From an uncultured Eubacteriales bacterium (lineage in GTDB: Bacteria > Bacillota > Clostridia > Lachnospirales > Lachnospiraceae), in assembly GCA_949292785.1 (NCBI GenBank), contig CASFBK010000008.1:172052-236051 (forward strand): 64,000 nt of DNA. Reading direction: 5' to 3'. The translations under genes and the position numbers were made by a program. The notes beneath the pieces are model-generated. The model did not search any database, was not told where the DNA came from, and was given only the letters and a program-made list of their open reading frames with translations. Shown here one piece after another: positions 33,964-43,094 of the stretch. Each line of letters starts with the position of its first letter. Position 1 is the stretch's first letter.

Positions 33964-35013
33964 CTATTCATCCTTCCAAATGTCTTCTCCCAGAGCGTTA
34001 ATATAAGCGGATAATTCGTCCGACATCTGCTCTGCCTCCGGAATACGAATGTGCCCCGGGGTTCCACAGCCATTCTTAGAATACAGGAAATGATGAACAT
34101 TGGAGTCCTTCAGTTCCTGACATACTTCTTCTATGGCGTTATCCCAGCTCTTGTCATGACACAGTATAGTTGTTGCCAGAATGATGACTGCCTTGGGATA
34201 ATATTTTCTTAAATCAAGAATTAATTTTTTGTATTTTTCTCTCCAGTACACAGACTTTTCACAATAATAATCTTCTGCCATATAATCTGCCGGGTGGTTG
34301 TCATTCTGCCCTAAGGCTACAATCACCACATGAGGACGATACTTAGAAAAATCCCAAAGCTTTGGCTCACCTAAATCAGGATGATATTCAATCTTGTCGT
34401 AGCAGCTCTCCATTCCTTTATAATTGGGCGCTGCAAACCACCCTGTATTATCCAAAAGCGGTATTCCTCCCTGGGCAATATCATGTATTCTTGCCCCCAG
34501 TTTTCTGGCTGTCATCCAGCTATAGGAATACCAGCTATTTGAATATTCTCCCTGATGTTCCGGGTCGGGCTTGCCTGCATAATCTACTGCCTCTGACACT
34601 TCCCCGGCAGAAACACTGTCACCATATACTTCTATTCTTCTCTCCGGTAATGGCTCCGGTGCACTTATCTTTGCTCCGTCTTCTACCTCAAATCCATAAA
34701 AAGTAACAGTATGGCAGGAATCCATCCGTTTAAAGAACAACAGCTCATGCTCTTTGTCTTTCATATCTTCTGCCAGTGTCAGCGTAACCATTCCAGCTTC
34801 CGGCAATTTTATCTTTTCCTGTTTTCCATCTAAAATATAGCCCATGTAATTATCCCAGTAAGAATGGTGATTCTCCAAAGTCACTTTTAAGAAAGTTCCT
34901 GTAAATCTCATCCCGATACTTGTGCAGGGAAACACAAGCACCGGGGCAGAAGGATTGTCAAAGTCAATTCTTCCTTCGTATTGCAACGTGGGATGTTCCG
35001 GCTTAATCTGCAT
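33964..35013 (-). CDS. CE2-type acetyl esterase
   Basis: The 349-residue protein has an N-terminal jelly roll (about residues 1-120; FDNPSAPVLVFPCTSIGMRF) and a C-terminal SGNH hydrolase with Ser in EVYGDSVSAGE, GQNDN, and a C-terminal His in GTPGHIRIPEA. This order defines family CE2. The R. intestinalis homologue strips 3-, 4- and 6-O-acetyl groups from mannooligosaccharides and works with the CE17 enzyme, whose gene follows 13 nt later. There is no signal peptide. A hairpin separates it from the GH130_2 gene upstream. Confidence 0.88.
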   Translation of the reverse strand: MQIKPEHPTLQYEGRIDFDNPSAPVLVFPCTSIGMRFTGTFLKVTLENHHSYWDNYMGYILDGKQEKIKLPEAGMVTLTLAEDMKDKEHELLFFKRMDSCHTVTFYGFEVEDGAKISAPEPLPERRIEVYGDSVSAGEVSEAVDYAGKPDPEHQGEYSNSWYSYSWMTARKLGARIHDIAQGGIPLLDNTGWFAAPNYKGMESCYDKIEYHPDLGEPKLWDFSKYRPHVVIVALGQNDNHPADYMAEDYYCEKSVYWREKYKKLILDLRKYYPKAVIILATTILCHDKSWDNAIEEVCQELKDSNVHHFLYSKNGCGTPGHIRIPEAEQMSDELSAYINALGEDIWKDE

Positions 35014-35053
35014 AAAAAATACCTCCTTTCTACCACTTTTTCATATGACAAAA

Positions 35054-35073
35054 GAGCCTGTAACTACAGGCTC
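35054..35073 (-). terminator. Intra-operon hairpin between GH130_2 and CE2
   Basis: GAGCCTGTA and TACAGGCTC form a compact stem and the minus strand continues TTTTGTC. It may attenuate transcription or protect the upstream message, lowering esterase relative to transporter and phosphorylase expression. Confidence 0.6.
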
Positions 35074-35080
35074 CCCCGTT

Positions 35081-36103
35081 TTATCTTCTTCCGATTTCTG
35101 TATCAATTTCATTGACTGCACTGTGGTCTTTGATGTAGTCAATAATTTCATCCAATTCTGTGAATGCCAATGCTACATAGCTGTCTGCTGCTCCGTAATA
35201 TACCGCAATCTTTCCGGATTCAGAATCATGGATGGTTGCACATGGGAAGCATACGTTGGGAACAAATCCACGTTCTTCGTACCACTCTTCCGGTGTTAAG
35301 ATAAAGTTCTCACATCTGTATTTTACGATAGATGGATTGTCAATATCTAAGATTGCTCCACCGATGGAGTACACATAACCGTTACAGGTTCCGCTTACTC
35401 CGTGGTAGAATAACAGCCATCCTTCGGAAGTTTCGATTGGCGCTGCACCGCCTCCGATTTTCAGAGACTGCCACCACTCATTGCCCTTAGACATCACATG
35501 TCTGTGTTTTCCCCAGAACTTCATATCCGGGCTTTCACTTACGAAAACATCACCAAATGGTGTATGACCACTGTCAGAAGGTCTGCTCAGCATCATAAAG
35601 TTTCCATTGATTTTTCTTGGGAACAATACTGCATTACGGTTAAATGGCAGGAATGGATTTTCAATTCTTGTGAACGTCTTAAAATCCTTTGTTTCTGCCA
35701 CACCAATGGCTGCTCCGTAAAAATCCTGACACCAGATAACATAATAGGTGTCTTCTACTTTCACCAGACGTGGGTCATATGCGTATTTCGGCATAAATGG
35801 CTTTCCGTCTTCATCCACAAAGTTAATCTTTTCTTTGTCAATTTCCCAGTGAATCGCGTCTTTACTCCTTCCCATATAGATATAAGGAATACCGTTTGTC
35901 TGCTCTCCACGAAATACTCCAATAAATTCTCCTTCATAAGGGATTACGGCGCTGTTAAAAATTCTTGCCACCCCTTCTACTGGATTTCTTCCGATAATTG
36001 GATTTTCTGTATATCTCCAGATTGGAGCTCCTTTGATGCCTTCCGGTCTTTCCTGCCATGGCACATTCGCAACCGCAGGGCTAATCATCTTATATTTTCC
36101 CAT
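35081..36103 (-). CDS. GH130_2 beta-1,4-mannooligosaccharide phosphorylase
   Basis: The 340-residue protein is a five-bladed propeller of family GH130 with NPVEGVARIFNSAV near residue 40 and the catalytic Asp in YDPRLVK. Length and N-terminus fit subfamily GH130_2, which phosphorolyses mannooligosaccharides from the non-reducing end to mannose-1-phosphate. It is cytoplasmic. It follows GH130_1 by 14 nt. The subfamily call rests on overall sequence feel and length, so a mannobiose-preferring enzyme is possible. Confidence 0.88.
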   Translation of the reverse strand: MGKYKMISPAVANVPWQERPEGIKGAPIWRYTENPIIGRNPVEGVARIFNSAVIPYEGEFIGVFRGEQTNGIPYIYMGRSKDAIHWEIDKEKINFVDEDGKPFMPKYAYDPRLVKVEDTYYVIWCQDFYGAAIGVAETKDFKTFTRIENPFLPFNRNAVLFPRKINGNFMMLSRPSDSGHTPFGDVFVSESPDMKFWGKHRHVMSKGNEWWQSLKIGGGAAPIETSEGWLLFYHGVSGTCNGYVYSIGGAILDIDNPSIVKYRCENFILTPEEWYEERGFVPNVCFPCATIHDSESGKIAVYYGAADSYVALAFTELDEIIDYIKDHSAVNEIDTEIGRR

Positions 36104-36117
36104 TTTTCATACCTCAC

Positions 36118-37293
36118 TTACTTATTCTCTGCTAAAAATTCCAGATTTTTCCGAATCAAATCACATCGCTGTGCTACACATTCTACACTTCTTCCCGGGT
36201 CCTGTGGGGTGTTAAATACATAGTCCATAAGCTTATCTATTGTGGTTGTTGCCACATGCATTCTGGTATCACTGGATGCATAGTAAATAAATACTTCATT
36301 GTTTTCATTTACAATAGCTCCATTGGTAAATACTACATTAGAAACATCTCCGACTCTTTCTTCGCCCCTTGGTCCAATCAAAAGTCCGGACGGCTCTGCA
36401 ATCACTTTCGACGGGTCCTTTAAGTCCGTTGCAAACGCATAGATAACATAACGAAGTCCTGCTGCCGTATTACGCACACCATGGGCAATATGTATCCATC
36501 CCTTTTCCGTCTTAATCGGTGTTGCTCCTGCACCATTCTTTGCTTCTGTAATCGTGTGATATTTCCGCAGGGAGGTCATTTTCTCTTCATCAATCACCGC
36601 ATGAGTAATATCCTCACAGAGCCCGAATCCGACTCCTCCGCCGCTTCCTGTTTCAATGAAATCATCCATGGGTCTTGTATAGAACGCATATTTTCCATCT
36701 ACAAATTCCGGGTGCAATACCACATTTCTCTGCTGCGGAGAACGTAAAGTTGTCAAATTGTCTAACCTCTCCCAGTTCTTTAAATCTTTGGTACGGACGA
36801 TGCCCGCTGCTGCAACTGCCGCTGATAAATCATTCACGGAAGTATCCTTGCTTTCGGAGCAGAACACTCCGTAAATATATCCATCTTCATGCTTGGTCAG
36901 ACGCATGTCATATACGTTGGTTTCTTCCGGGCAGGTGTCATCGAATAAAATCGGATAATCCCAGAAACGGAAGCCATCTACTCCATTATCACTTTCTGCC
37001 ACACCAAAGAAAGACTTTCTGTCATTTCCTTCGATACGCGCTACCAGATAGTATTTTCCATTTAACTCAATGGCTCCGGAGTTCATCACTGCATTGATTC
37101 CAAGACGTTCCATAAAATAAGGATTTGTCTCTGGATTCAGGTCATAACGCCAGGTCAGTGGAATATGCTCTCTGGTCAGCACCGGATATTCATACCGGTC
37201 ATAAATTCCATTGTAGGAATCAGATTTCTTATTTTTCCTGCTCAGAATCTTTTCCTGCTTCTCCAGCTCTTCATAATACTTTTTATGTAACAC
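36118..37293 (-). CDS. GH130_1 4-O-beta-mannosyl-glucose phosphorylase
   Basis: The 391-residue enzyme contains [28 protein letters not shown]-type blocks characteristic of GH130_1 and the catalytic Asp in NVYDMRL. It splits mannosyl-glucose with phosphate to mannose-1-phosphate and glucose. Its substrate comes from the epimerase encoded just upstream. The best start is a GTG at 37293, 9 nt after AAGGAG, giving the usual family length; a GTG at 37332 in the same frame would place the ribosome binding site inside the coding region. Confidence 0.9.
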   Translation of the reverse strand: MLHKKYYEELEKQEKILSRKNKKSDSYNGIYDRYEYPVLTREHIPLTWRYDLNPETNPYFMERLGINAVMNSGAIELNGKYYLVARIEGNDRKSFFGVAESDNGVDGFRFWDYPILFDDTCPEETNVYDMRLTKHEDGYIYGVFCSESKDTSVNDLSAAVAAAGIVRTKDLKNWERLDNLTTLRSPQQRNVVLHPEFVDGKYAFYTRPMDDFIETGSGGGVGFGLCEDITHAVIDEEKMTSLRKYHTITEAKNGAGATPIKTEKGWIHIAHGVRNTAAGLRYVIYAFATDLKDPSKVIAEPSGLLIGPRGEERVGDVSNVVFTNGAIVNENNEVFIYYASSDTRMHVATTTIDKLMDYVFNTPQDPGRSVECVAQRCDLIRKNLEFLAENK

Positions 37294-37318
37294 AAAAATT
37301 ATCTCCTTTCCACTTTTT

Positions 37319-37335
37319 GGCGTGCTTTCCACGCC
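37319..37335 (-). other. Hairpin between the epimerase and GH130_1 genes
   Basis: GGCGTG and CACGCC form a perfect six-base stem around a five-base loop, without a following T run. It lies just upstream of the GH130_1 ribosome binding site, so an RNA-processing or message-stability role fits better than termination. Confidence 0.5.
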
Positions 37336-37357
37336 ATCAGGGTATACCCGCAGGGTG

Positions 37358-38536
37358 CTATAAAAGTTCAGCTCTCTTTATTACTTCAAAACACATTCTT
37401 CCATTGTGATATGGACATTTCCACGGTTCCACAATCGGCCGGTCCGGAATCGGAGTTCCGTCCGGATTGACCTCCCAGAACCATTCCGAACCATTTCGTT
37501 TATCAATGACATAATCCTTAATAAACTGCCACTGGCTCTTTGCTGCTTCGAGATACTCTGTATGGCTCTTATCCTGCTGATAACCATTCAAGAATCCCAC
37601 AACAGTCTCCGCCTGCACCCACCAGATACGGTTCTGATTCACTACCCCGTTTTCGCATTCATTCGCAAGGGAATGACCGTCAAATGCGACTTCCAAAATT
37701 CGTTCCGTTAATGTTCTGGTGATAGGCGACATTTTCTTTTTGCAGCTCTCTTCTTCCAGCACTTCCACTCCACGGTCAATGAGCCACGCCGTTTCAATAT
37801 CATGACCGTAGGAGTGCAGGTCAATCAGGCTATGATAATCATTATCAAAAAACACCTCTTGACGGTGAAGTGCCGGGTTATAAATACGCTCTGCCATGAT
37901 ATTCATCATCCATTTCAGGCGTTCCCTTGCCCTTGCATCCTTCGATACCCGGTAAAGCTCTGTATAAGCTTCAAATACATGAAGCAGCGTGTTCATGGTT
38001 TTTTCCGCAATTACACCATTCTCGGAAAGCTTGTCATTTTCCTCCGGTCTAAAATCCCGTGTAAATGCCTCCATGTAACCATTCTCATTGGTACATTTTT
38101 CTTCTATCAATTCAAACAGCTGTTTTGCCAGCGCCAACGCTTCCTCATCTTTGGATGCTTCATAATAAGAAGAAAGCGCATAAATGGAAAATGCCTGATT
38201 GTAGGTGTGCTTGGTGGTGTCCTCCGGCTTTCCGTCATAGGTCAGAGACCAGAAAACTCCTCCATTTTCTTTGTCTATACAATTATTTTTTAAGAACTCA
38301 TATCCATGTCTGGCATATGTCAGCAATTCTTCTTCGCCAAGGAGCGTATATGCATTTGCAAAAAACCAGGTAATACGGCTGTTCAAAATACAACCCTTCA
38401 CTGCCTTTTCATCTACTTTAAGATCATATCCCATATAGCCGTAAAATCCGCCATAAGTATCATCCTTTAATCCTTTCCAGAAAGGAAGAATGTCAGAAGT
38501 CAAATGCTCTTTTATTTCACTTACCATTTTCTGCAT
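37358..38536 (-). CDS. Mannobiose/cellobiose 2-epimerase (AGE superfamily)
   Basis: The 392-residue alpha/alpha-barrel protein starts [20 protein letters not shown] and shows [47 protein letters not shown] and [10 protein letters not shown], the conserved blocks that hold the catalytic His residues. It converts the reducing-end mannose of mannobiose to glucose, making the substrate of GH130_1. AGGAGG lies 6 nt before the ATG. Neighbouring phosphorylase genes favour mannobiose over cellobiose as the natural substrate. Confidence 0.9.
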   Translation of the reverse strand: MQKMVSEIKEHLTSDILPFWKGLKDDTYGGFYGYMGYDLKVDEKAVKGCILNSRITWFFANAYTLLGEEELLTYARHGYEFLKNNCIDKENGGVFWSLTYDGKPEDTTKHTYNQAFSIYALSSYYEASKDEEALALAKQLFELIEEKCTNENGYMEAFTRDFRPEENDKLSENGVIAEKTMNTLLHVFEAYTELYRVSKDARARERLKWMMNIMAERIYNPALHRQEVFFDNDYHSLIDLHSYGHDIETAWLIDRGVEVLEEESCKKKMSPITRTLTERILEVAFDGHSLANECENGVVNQNRIWWVQAETVVGFLNGYQQDKSHTEYLEAAKSQWQFIKDYVIDKRNGSEWFWEVNPDGTPIPDRPIVEPWKCPYHNGRMCFEVIKRAELL

Positions 38537-38546
38537 AGTATGCCTC

Positions 38547-39404
38547 CTAGCCCTTCACTGCACCTGCTGTGATACCACTGTAAATTTGTTTCTGGCAGAC
38601 AATGAACACAATCAACGCCGGCAGCAGGGAAATAAGAACACCTGCACAAATCATGTTATACTGGCTTCCCAACGGACCGGTAAAGGTATAAAGAGAAGTT
38701 GCTACGGTATTCTTGGTATGTAAATACAGATTTGCAGAATAGTATTCATTATAAGTACTTACACCCTTTAAGACCATACAGGTTACGATTGCCGGCTTCA
38801 GCAGTGGAAGCATGATTTTCCAGTAAATCTTGAAGTAGGATGCACCATCAATAATGGCGGATTCATCCAGTGAATTTGGAATGTTTTCCATAAACTGTAT
38901 AAATACGTAAACAGAAATAATATCCGTACCGCACATCATAATAATGTAGCCATATAAGTGGTCAATGAATCCTAACTCTTTCATAATAGAATACATCGGT
39001 ACCTGCATTGCGATTCCCGGAAGTAACGTTGCGAATAAGAACAGGTTACGAATCAGTCCATTTCCCGGAAATTTAAAACGATTCAGGATATATGCAAGCT
39101 GTGTTCCTATCAAAATTGATACCGTCAGTACACAGACCAGAATAATAATGGAATTGATAAATGCACTTCCCATATCGGCACGTTTGAATGCATCTACAAA
39201 ATTATCAAAATTCAGCCAGCTTTCCGGCAACGTCATAACATTGGTACTTTCATATTCTGTCTTTGTCTTGAATGCTGTAATAACACAGGATACAATCGGT
39301 ATCAGCGCTGCAAAAGCAAAGAACAAAAGAGAAGCGTATTTTACAACGGTCCATACAATCTTTCCTGCACTATAATGTTTTTTTCTTTTCTTCGGTGCTG
39401 CCAT
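38547..39404 (-). CDS. ABC sugar importer permease, MalG type
   Basis: The 285-residue protein has six membrane helices and the EAA loop ESAIIDGASYFKIYWKIMLPLLKPA near residue 180, which contacts the importer ATPase. It pairs with the MalF-type permease encoded 1 nt upstream and the solute-binding lipoprotein. No ATPase gene is present in the locus; a shared MsmK-type ATPase encoded elsewhere is the usual solution in this family of organisms. Confidence 0.93.
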   Translation of the reverse strand: MAAPKKRKKHYSAGKIVWTVVKYASLLFFAFAALIPIVSCVITAFKTKTEYESTNVMTLPESWLNFDNFVDAFKRADMGSAFINSIIILVCVLTVSILIGTQLAYILNRFKFPGNGLIRNLFLFATLLPGIAMQVPMYSIMKELGFIDHLYGYIIMMCGTDIISVYVFIQFMENIPNSLDESAIIDGASYFKIYWKIMLPLLKPAIVTCMVLKGVSTYNEYYSANLYLHTKNTVATSLYTFTGPLGSQYNMICAGVLISLLPALIVFIVCQKQIYSGITAGAVKG

Positions 39405-39405
39405 A

Positions 39406-40431
39406 TTATACCGCTCCCTTCTGCTGCAGTTTTAGTTCTTTTCTACGCTGCTTTTCTAATTTCTTCCTTGCCTTCTTTGCATCATAGGTCTCATCCTCCG
39501 AATCTGCATTTCGGAAAATATACTTAAAGAATAGCTTTTGCAATATGGTACAGATAAAGATAATTCCAAGTAAAACAACCGCCATTGCACATGCAAGACC
39601 TACCTTTTGGCTGGTATGCGCAATTCTATCCATGATTACAAAGTAGGTTCCTGTTCCGTTGGCACCACTGGTGATAACGTAAGATGGTTCAAATGCGCTT
39701 AAGGAACCGGTAATAGATAAGATTACATTTAAGGTTACAATGGTCTTAATACTCGGCAGGATAATATGCCGAAACTGTTGAAATTTATTTGCACCGTCTA
39801 GTTCTGCCGCCTCATACATTTCTGCATCTACAGACATAATCGCTCCAATAAAGAGCACCATATTCTGTCCAAAATAACGCCATACAGATGAAGCTACCAA
39901 AGACCAGTTATTAATGGTCTGATCCCTTAACCAGTACGGAAGATTTTCCAGGTCAAATCCACACCACTGTAATACTGTGTCGAACACAAATCCTCTGGTG
40001 TAGAAGAATTTAAAAATAAATCCGATTGCAATACCATTAATCAGATATGGGAAGAACATAACTCCCTTAAAAATGTTTCCACCTTTTGTTTTAAAGCTTA
40101 AAAGTGTTGCCAGATATAATGCGATTACCAGCTGTATTAACGCACCTGCAATATAATAAAGACTCAGCTTCAATGCTCTAAAGCAATCACTTCTTTGAAA
40201 TACGTCGATGTAATTCTGCCATCCCACAAACACTCTTTTTTCTACCGGGGTAGCATATTTCATTTCGTAAAAACTAAATTTTACCATTTCTCCAAATGGC
40301 AGATATGTAAATACGAAGAGCAGCAGCAGCGGAATAAACATAAAGGCAATACAAATTGTCACCTGCTGTCCTTTTCTGCTCTTTAACCATTGTATAAATG
40401 ATTTTTTCTTTTTCACTGTTGTTACTGTCAT
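39406..40431 (-). CDS. ABC sugar importer permease, MalF type
   Basis: The 341-residue protein has an N-terminal charged tail (VKKKKSF), about six helices and the EAA loop EAAELDGANKFQQFRHIILPSI near residue 215. The C-terminal tail is long and very basic (KKARKKLEKQRRKELKLQQKG). The chosen ATG has GGAGG 6 nt upstream. It forms the translocation pore for mannooligosaccharides with the MalG-type protein. Substrate is inferred from locus content. Confidence 0.92.
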   Translation of the reverse strand: MTVTTVKKKKSFIQWLKSRKGQQVTICIAFMFIPLLLLFVFTYLPFGEMVKFSFYEMKYATPVEKRVFVGWQNYIDVFQRSDCFRALKLSLYYIAGALIQLVIALYLATLLSFKTKGGNIFKGVMFFPYLINGIAIGFIFKFFYTRGFVFDTVLQWCGFDLENLPYWLRDQTINNWSLVASSVWRYFGQNMVLFIGAIMSVDAEMYEAAELDGANKFQQFRHIILPSIKTIVTLNVILSITGSLSAFEPSYVITSGANGTGTYFVIMDRIAHTSQKVGLACAMAVVLLGIIFICTILQKLFFKYIFRNADSEDETYDAKKARKKLEKQRRKELKLQQKGAV

Positions 40432-40513
40432 GCGTGGCCTCCATACCTTATCTGCGGAAAGCGGGAAGTACCCGCCTCCGCTCAAGGATTTTTTTGCATT
40501 TCTCTACGTTACA

Positions 40514-41938
40514 TTATTCAGCTTCAATACTGTTTGCTTCCTGTGCTGCACTCCATGCTTCATTCCAGCTTTCCATAATGTCGCTAAATTCCATATCGCC
40601 GTTAGCTGCATGTTCAATGATTTCCTGAACCTTGGAATCTCCGCCTGCGTTGATGTTAAGGTCAGAATCAGAGTTCAATACATTAAGGAAATCAGCTTCT
40701 CCATCCAGAGATGGGTCATCTGTTACATATTCGATACCATCGAATGCTGCATAAGTATCCGGGAAATTGTCATCATCTGCTGCAATCGGAATACCACCTT
40801 CATTGTAGGAGAATCCGGACTGCTCTGTCATAAACTTAACGAAGCACATAGCTGCTGCTTTGTTCTCATCAGAGATATCTGCGCTGATACCCCAGCTGTA
40901 ATCTGCTCCAGAAGAAGCATACTGCTTGCCATCTACAGTAATTGGGAAAGACATATATCCAATGTCATCTGCATTGTCGCCTGCTGCCTGCATCTGTGGC
41001 ACTGCCCAGGAGCCAAGTACCATACAACCGATTTCTCCACGGTTAATCATACCCTTGCAGCCTTCCCAGTCTGTGGTAGAGTAGTCATCTTCAGTAAGAC
41101 CATTTGCAACTGCATCATACAAAATCTTGTAAACATTGTAAGCACCTGTTCCATCGCCCGGATCAGCAAATGGTGCTGCGGAATGAATCAAATCCTGATT
41201 CATAAAAGTGCTCTTTCCGGTTGCACTTCCGCCGATATAAGCATCCCATGCACTCATAGTCCAGCCTGCTGCATAGTTAGTGTACAGAGGAATTGCATCT
41301 GTGTTATCTTTGATTGCCTGTAATGCTGCAATAAATTCTTCCGGTGTCTTAGGAATGGAAGTAACTCCTGCTTCTTCAAAAACTTTCTTGTTATACACAA
41401 TACCCTGTGCATTTCCGGTAGAAGGAACACCATATACCAGTCCGCCGTATTCCCATGTATTTGCGAAGCGAATCTCAGATTCCATTGTTCCTAAATCTCC
41501 ATAAGGAATGAAGTATGTGCTTAAGTCTGCCTTATCAACTGCCGGAATCATCATAATGTCGCCCCAGTCACCGCCCTGAAGACGAAGCAGGGAATCACTT
41601 GCATAATCTGTAATACCTTCAATCTCTACTGTAATGTTTGGATACAGTTCATTAAATGCCTCTACATACTCGCTGAAAGGATGTTCTGCGCTATCCTCTA
41701 ACAGGTCTGTTCGATGAGATAACACTTTAATTGTAGTTGTAATGTCTGTGTAATCCTCGCCCAGTGTTAAGTCTGCATAATTGATGTCACCAATTGCTGC
41801 CTTTGCAGCTCCGTCATCTCCGGATTCATTGGTCTGATTTTCGTTCCCATTTGCAGAACCATTGCTGTTTCCACAAGCAGCTAATCCTACGGACATTGCT
41901 GCTACCATTAAAATAGCTGTGAGTTTTTTCAGTTTCAT
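40514..41938 (-). CDS. Sugar ABC transporter substrate-binding lipoprotein
   Basis: The 474-residue family-1 solute-binding protein has a lipoprotein signal with lipobox LAAC (Cys 22), a Ser/Asn-rich linker and a two-lobe binding fold (PNITVEIEGI, GIVYNKKVFEEAGV, GCMVLGSWAVPQM). It captures mannooligosaccharides outside the membrane for the adjacent permeases. It is the first gene of the long operon and has the best-equipped promoter region of the locus. Confidence 0.93.
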   Translation of the reverse strand: MKLKKLTAILMVAAMSVGLAACGNSNGSANGNENQTNESGDDGAAKAAIGDINYADLTLGEDYTDITTTIKVLSHRTDLLEDSAEHPFSEYVEAFNELYPNITVEIEGITDYASDSLLRLQGGDWGDIMMIPAVDKADLSTYFIPYGDLGTMESEIRFANTWEYGGLVYGVPSTGNAQGIVYNKKVFEEAGVTSIPKTPEEFIAALQAIKDNTDAIPLYTNYAAGWTMSAWDAYIGGSATGKSTFMNQDLIHSAAPFADPGDGTGAYNVYKILYDAVANGLTEDDYSTTDWEGCKGMINRGEIGCMVLGSWAVPQMQAAGDNADDIGYMSFPITVDGKQYASSGADYSWGISADISDENKAAAMCFVKFMTEQSGFSYNEGGIPIAADDDNFPDTYAAFDGIEYVTDDPSLDGEADFLNVLNSDSDLNINAGGDSKVQEIIEHAANGDMEFSDIMESWNEAWSAAQEANSIEAE

Positions 41939-41989
41939 AATAAAAATATCCTCCTTTACTTTTTTGTTACTTATTTGTAACTTAATTTA

Positions 41990-42009
41990 ATTATACTTTT
42001 TTAGTTTAA
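41990..42009 (-). promoter_or_regulatory. Importer promoter -10 with overlapping LacI operator
   Basis: TATAAT lies at 41990-41995 on the minus strand. The sequence TTAAACTAAAAAAGTATAA (41991-42009, minus strand) aligns with TTAAGCTAAAAAGGCTTAA in front of lacI at 15 of 19 positions. At the correct 17-nt distance the -35 hexamer is only GATGAC, so the promoter should need an activator. Confidence 0.65.
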
Positions 42010-42015
42010 TTAGTC

Positions 42016-42052
42016 ATCACCTATTCTTGTTTTAAATCACACATTCTTGTTT
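42016..42052 (-). promoter_or_regulatory. Tandem AraC-type direct repeats at the importer promoter
   Basis: ATCACCTATTCTTGTTT (42016-42032) and ATCACACATTCTTGTTT (42036-42052) are identical at 15 of 17 positions and offset by exactly 20 bp, about two helical turns. The first overlaps the weak -35. This is the geometry of AraC/XylS activator sites such as araI1-I2. Confidence 0.7.
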
Positions 42053-42271
42053 CATTCGTTAAATACATCATTATATACAATTTTTACCACCTCTTTTTGT
42101 GCATTTTAATATATATTTTTCTTACTTTTTCTCATTTTTAAGTTAAAATTAATCTTTTTTACTTTATACTTTTGATTTATTTATTTTTTATCTATTGAGA
42201 AAATTTGCTTTTTCTTGTAAAATAGAATAAAATAATTTTACTTCCCCTTTATAATGAAAGGAGTTTTCCCT

Positions 42272-43090
42272 ATGATTCCAGTTGATATTCAAAGTCCAGC
42301 CGGCTTTATTCACATTTTATCCGGAGTGTATGTTCCACCCTTTTCCTCCGCTTCTTTCCCCCAGATAAAATCAGACACTTATTATCTTCTTTATTGCATT
42401 GACGGAAAAGGAAGGGTCTCTCTTGGCAAGGAAACAGGTACTCTTTTATTTTCTCCCATGTCACTTTCCCTGTTTTATTCCGGCAAGACAGCTTCTCTGA
42501 TAGGGGAAAGCGAAACATTTTCCTTTTATTTATATGAGCTTTGGGGAAATGCCATGGACTCTTATCATGCCCTTTTAGGGAACTGCATCTTTTCTTTTCC
42601 GGACTTTCCGCAAACACAAAACATTTTGCCCATGTTTCAGACCTTACAGCGTATTTCCAATCATTGCGGTGTTGTTTCCCCGGTGATTTCCAATAAACTG
42701 TTTACAGATTTGTTCACAGAATTATTTTTCTGGCAAGAAGCAACTGAGGACTCCCTTCCGGGCGCCCCCAATCATGTTGCCGACTTAAAAAACTGGTGCG
42801 ATACCCATTATGCAGAAAATTTTTCCTTAGATGAGCTTGCCGAATCCTTTGGAGTCAGCAAGTATAAGCTATGTCGGGATTTTTCGTCCTATTTTGAGAT
42901 TTCGCCTCTGCAATATCTGAATCATCAGCGAATCGAATACGCAAAGAACCTTTTACTTACTACAAATGACCGAATCTATGAAATCGGAAATGCAGTAGGT
43001 ATTGAAAACACCAATCACTTTATTAATTTATTTAAAAAATATACCGGAACTACACCAAACGAGTTCCGGCATTCTCATCCGCTCTTCTAA
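42272..43090 (+). CDS. AraC-family transcriptional activator (importer side)
   Basis: The 272-residue regulator has an N-terminal cupin-like sensor (about residues 1-150) and a C-terminal AraC domain (about 175-270) with two helix-turn-helices: FSLDELAESFGVSKYKLCRDFSSYF and IYEIGNAVGIENTNHFINLFKKYTG. The ATG at 42272 has AAGGAG 8 nt upstream. It is divergent from the importer operon and probably activates it through the direct repeats at 42016-42052. The inducer is probably a mannooligosaccharide. Confidence 0.92.
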   Translation: MIPVDIQSPAGFIHILSGVYVPPFSSASFPQIKSDTYYLLYCIDGKGRVSLGKETGTLLFSPMSLSLFYSGKTASLIGESETFSFYLYELWGNAMDSYHALLGNCIFSFPDFPQTQNILPMFQTLQRISNHCGVVSPVISNKLFTDLFTELFFWQEATEDSLPGAPNHVADLKNWCDTHYAENFSLDELAESFGVSKYKLCRDFSSYFEISPLQYLNHQRIEYAKNLLLTTNDRIYEIGNAVGIENTNHFINLFKKYTGTTPNEFRHSHPLF

Positions 43091-43094
43091 GCAA

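Larger units (their letters stand above)
41939..42271. promoter_or_regulatory. Divergent control region between the binding-protein gene and araC
   Basis: This 333-bp AT-rich region holds the importer promoter, a LacI operator, AraC-type direct repeats and the AraC promoter. Apart from the sites listed separately, I see only AT-rich sequence with no open reading frame. The AraC side has AAGGAG 8 nt before its ATG. Confidence 0.7.

Noticed and set aside
35498-36223. 241-codon open frame opposite the GH130 genes
   Set aside because: It crosses the boundary of two real genes on the other strand and has no coherent domain.
40430-41323. 297-codon open frame opposite the solute-binding protein gene
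   Set aside because: It is antisense to a well-supported lipoprotein gene, and its Cys-rich composition is typical of a reverse-frame shadow.
41939-42271. Search for a catabolite-responsive element at the mannan promoters
   Set aside because: I found no convincing match to the cre consensus at this or the GH26 promoter.
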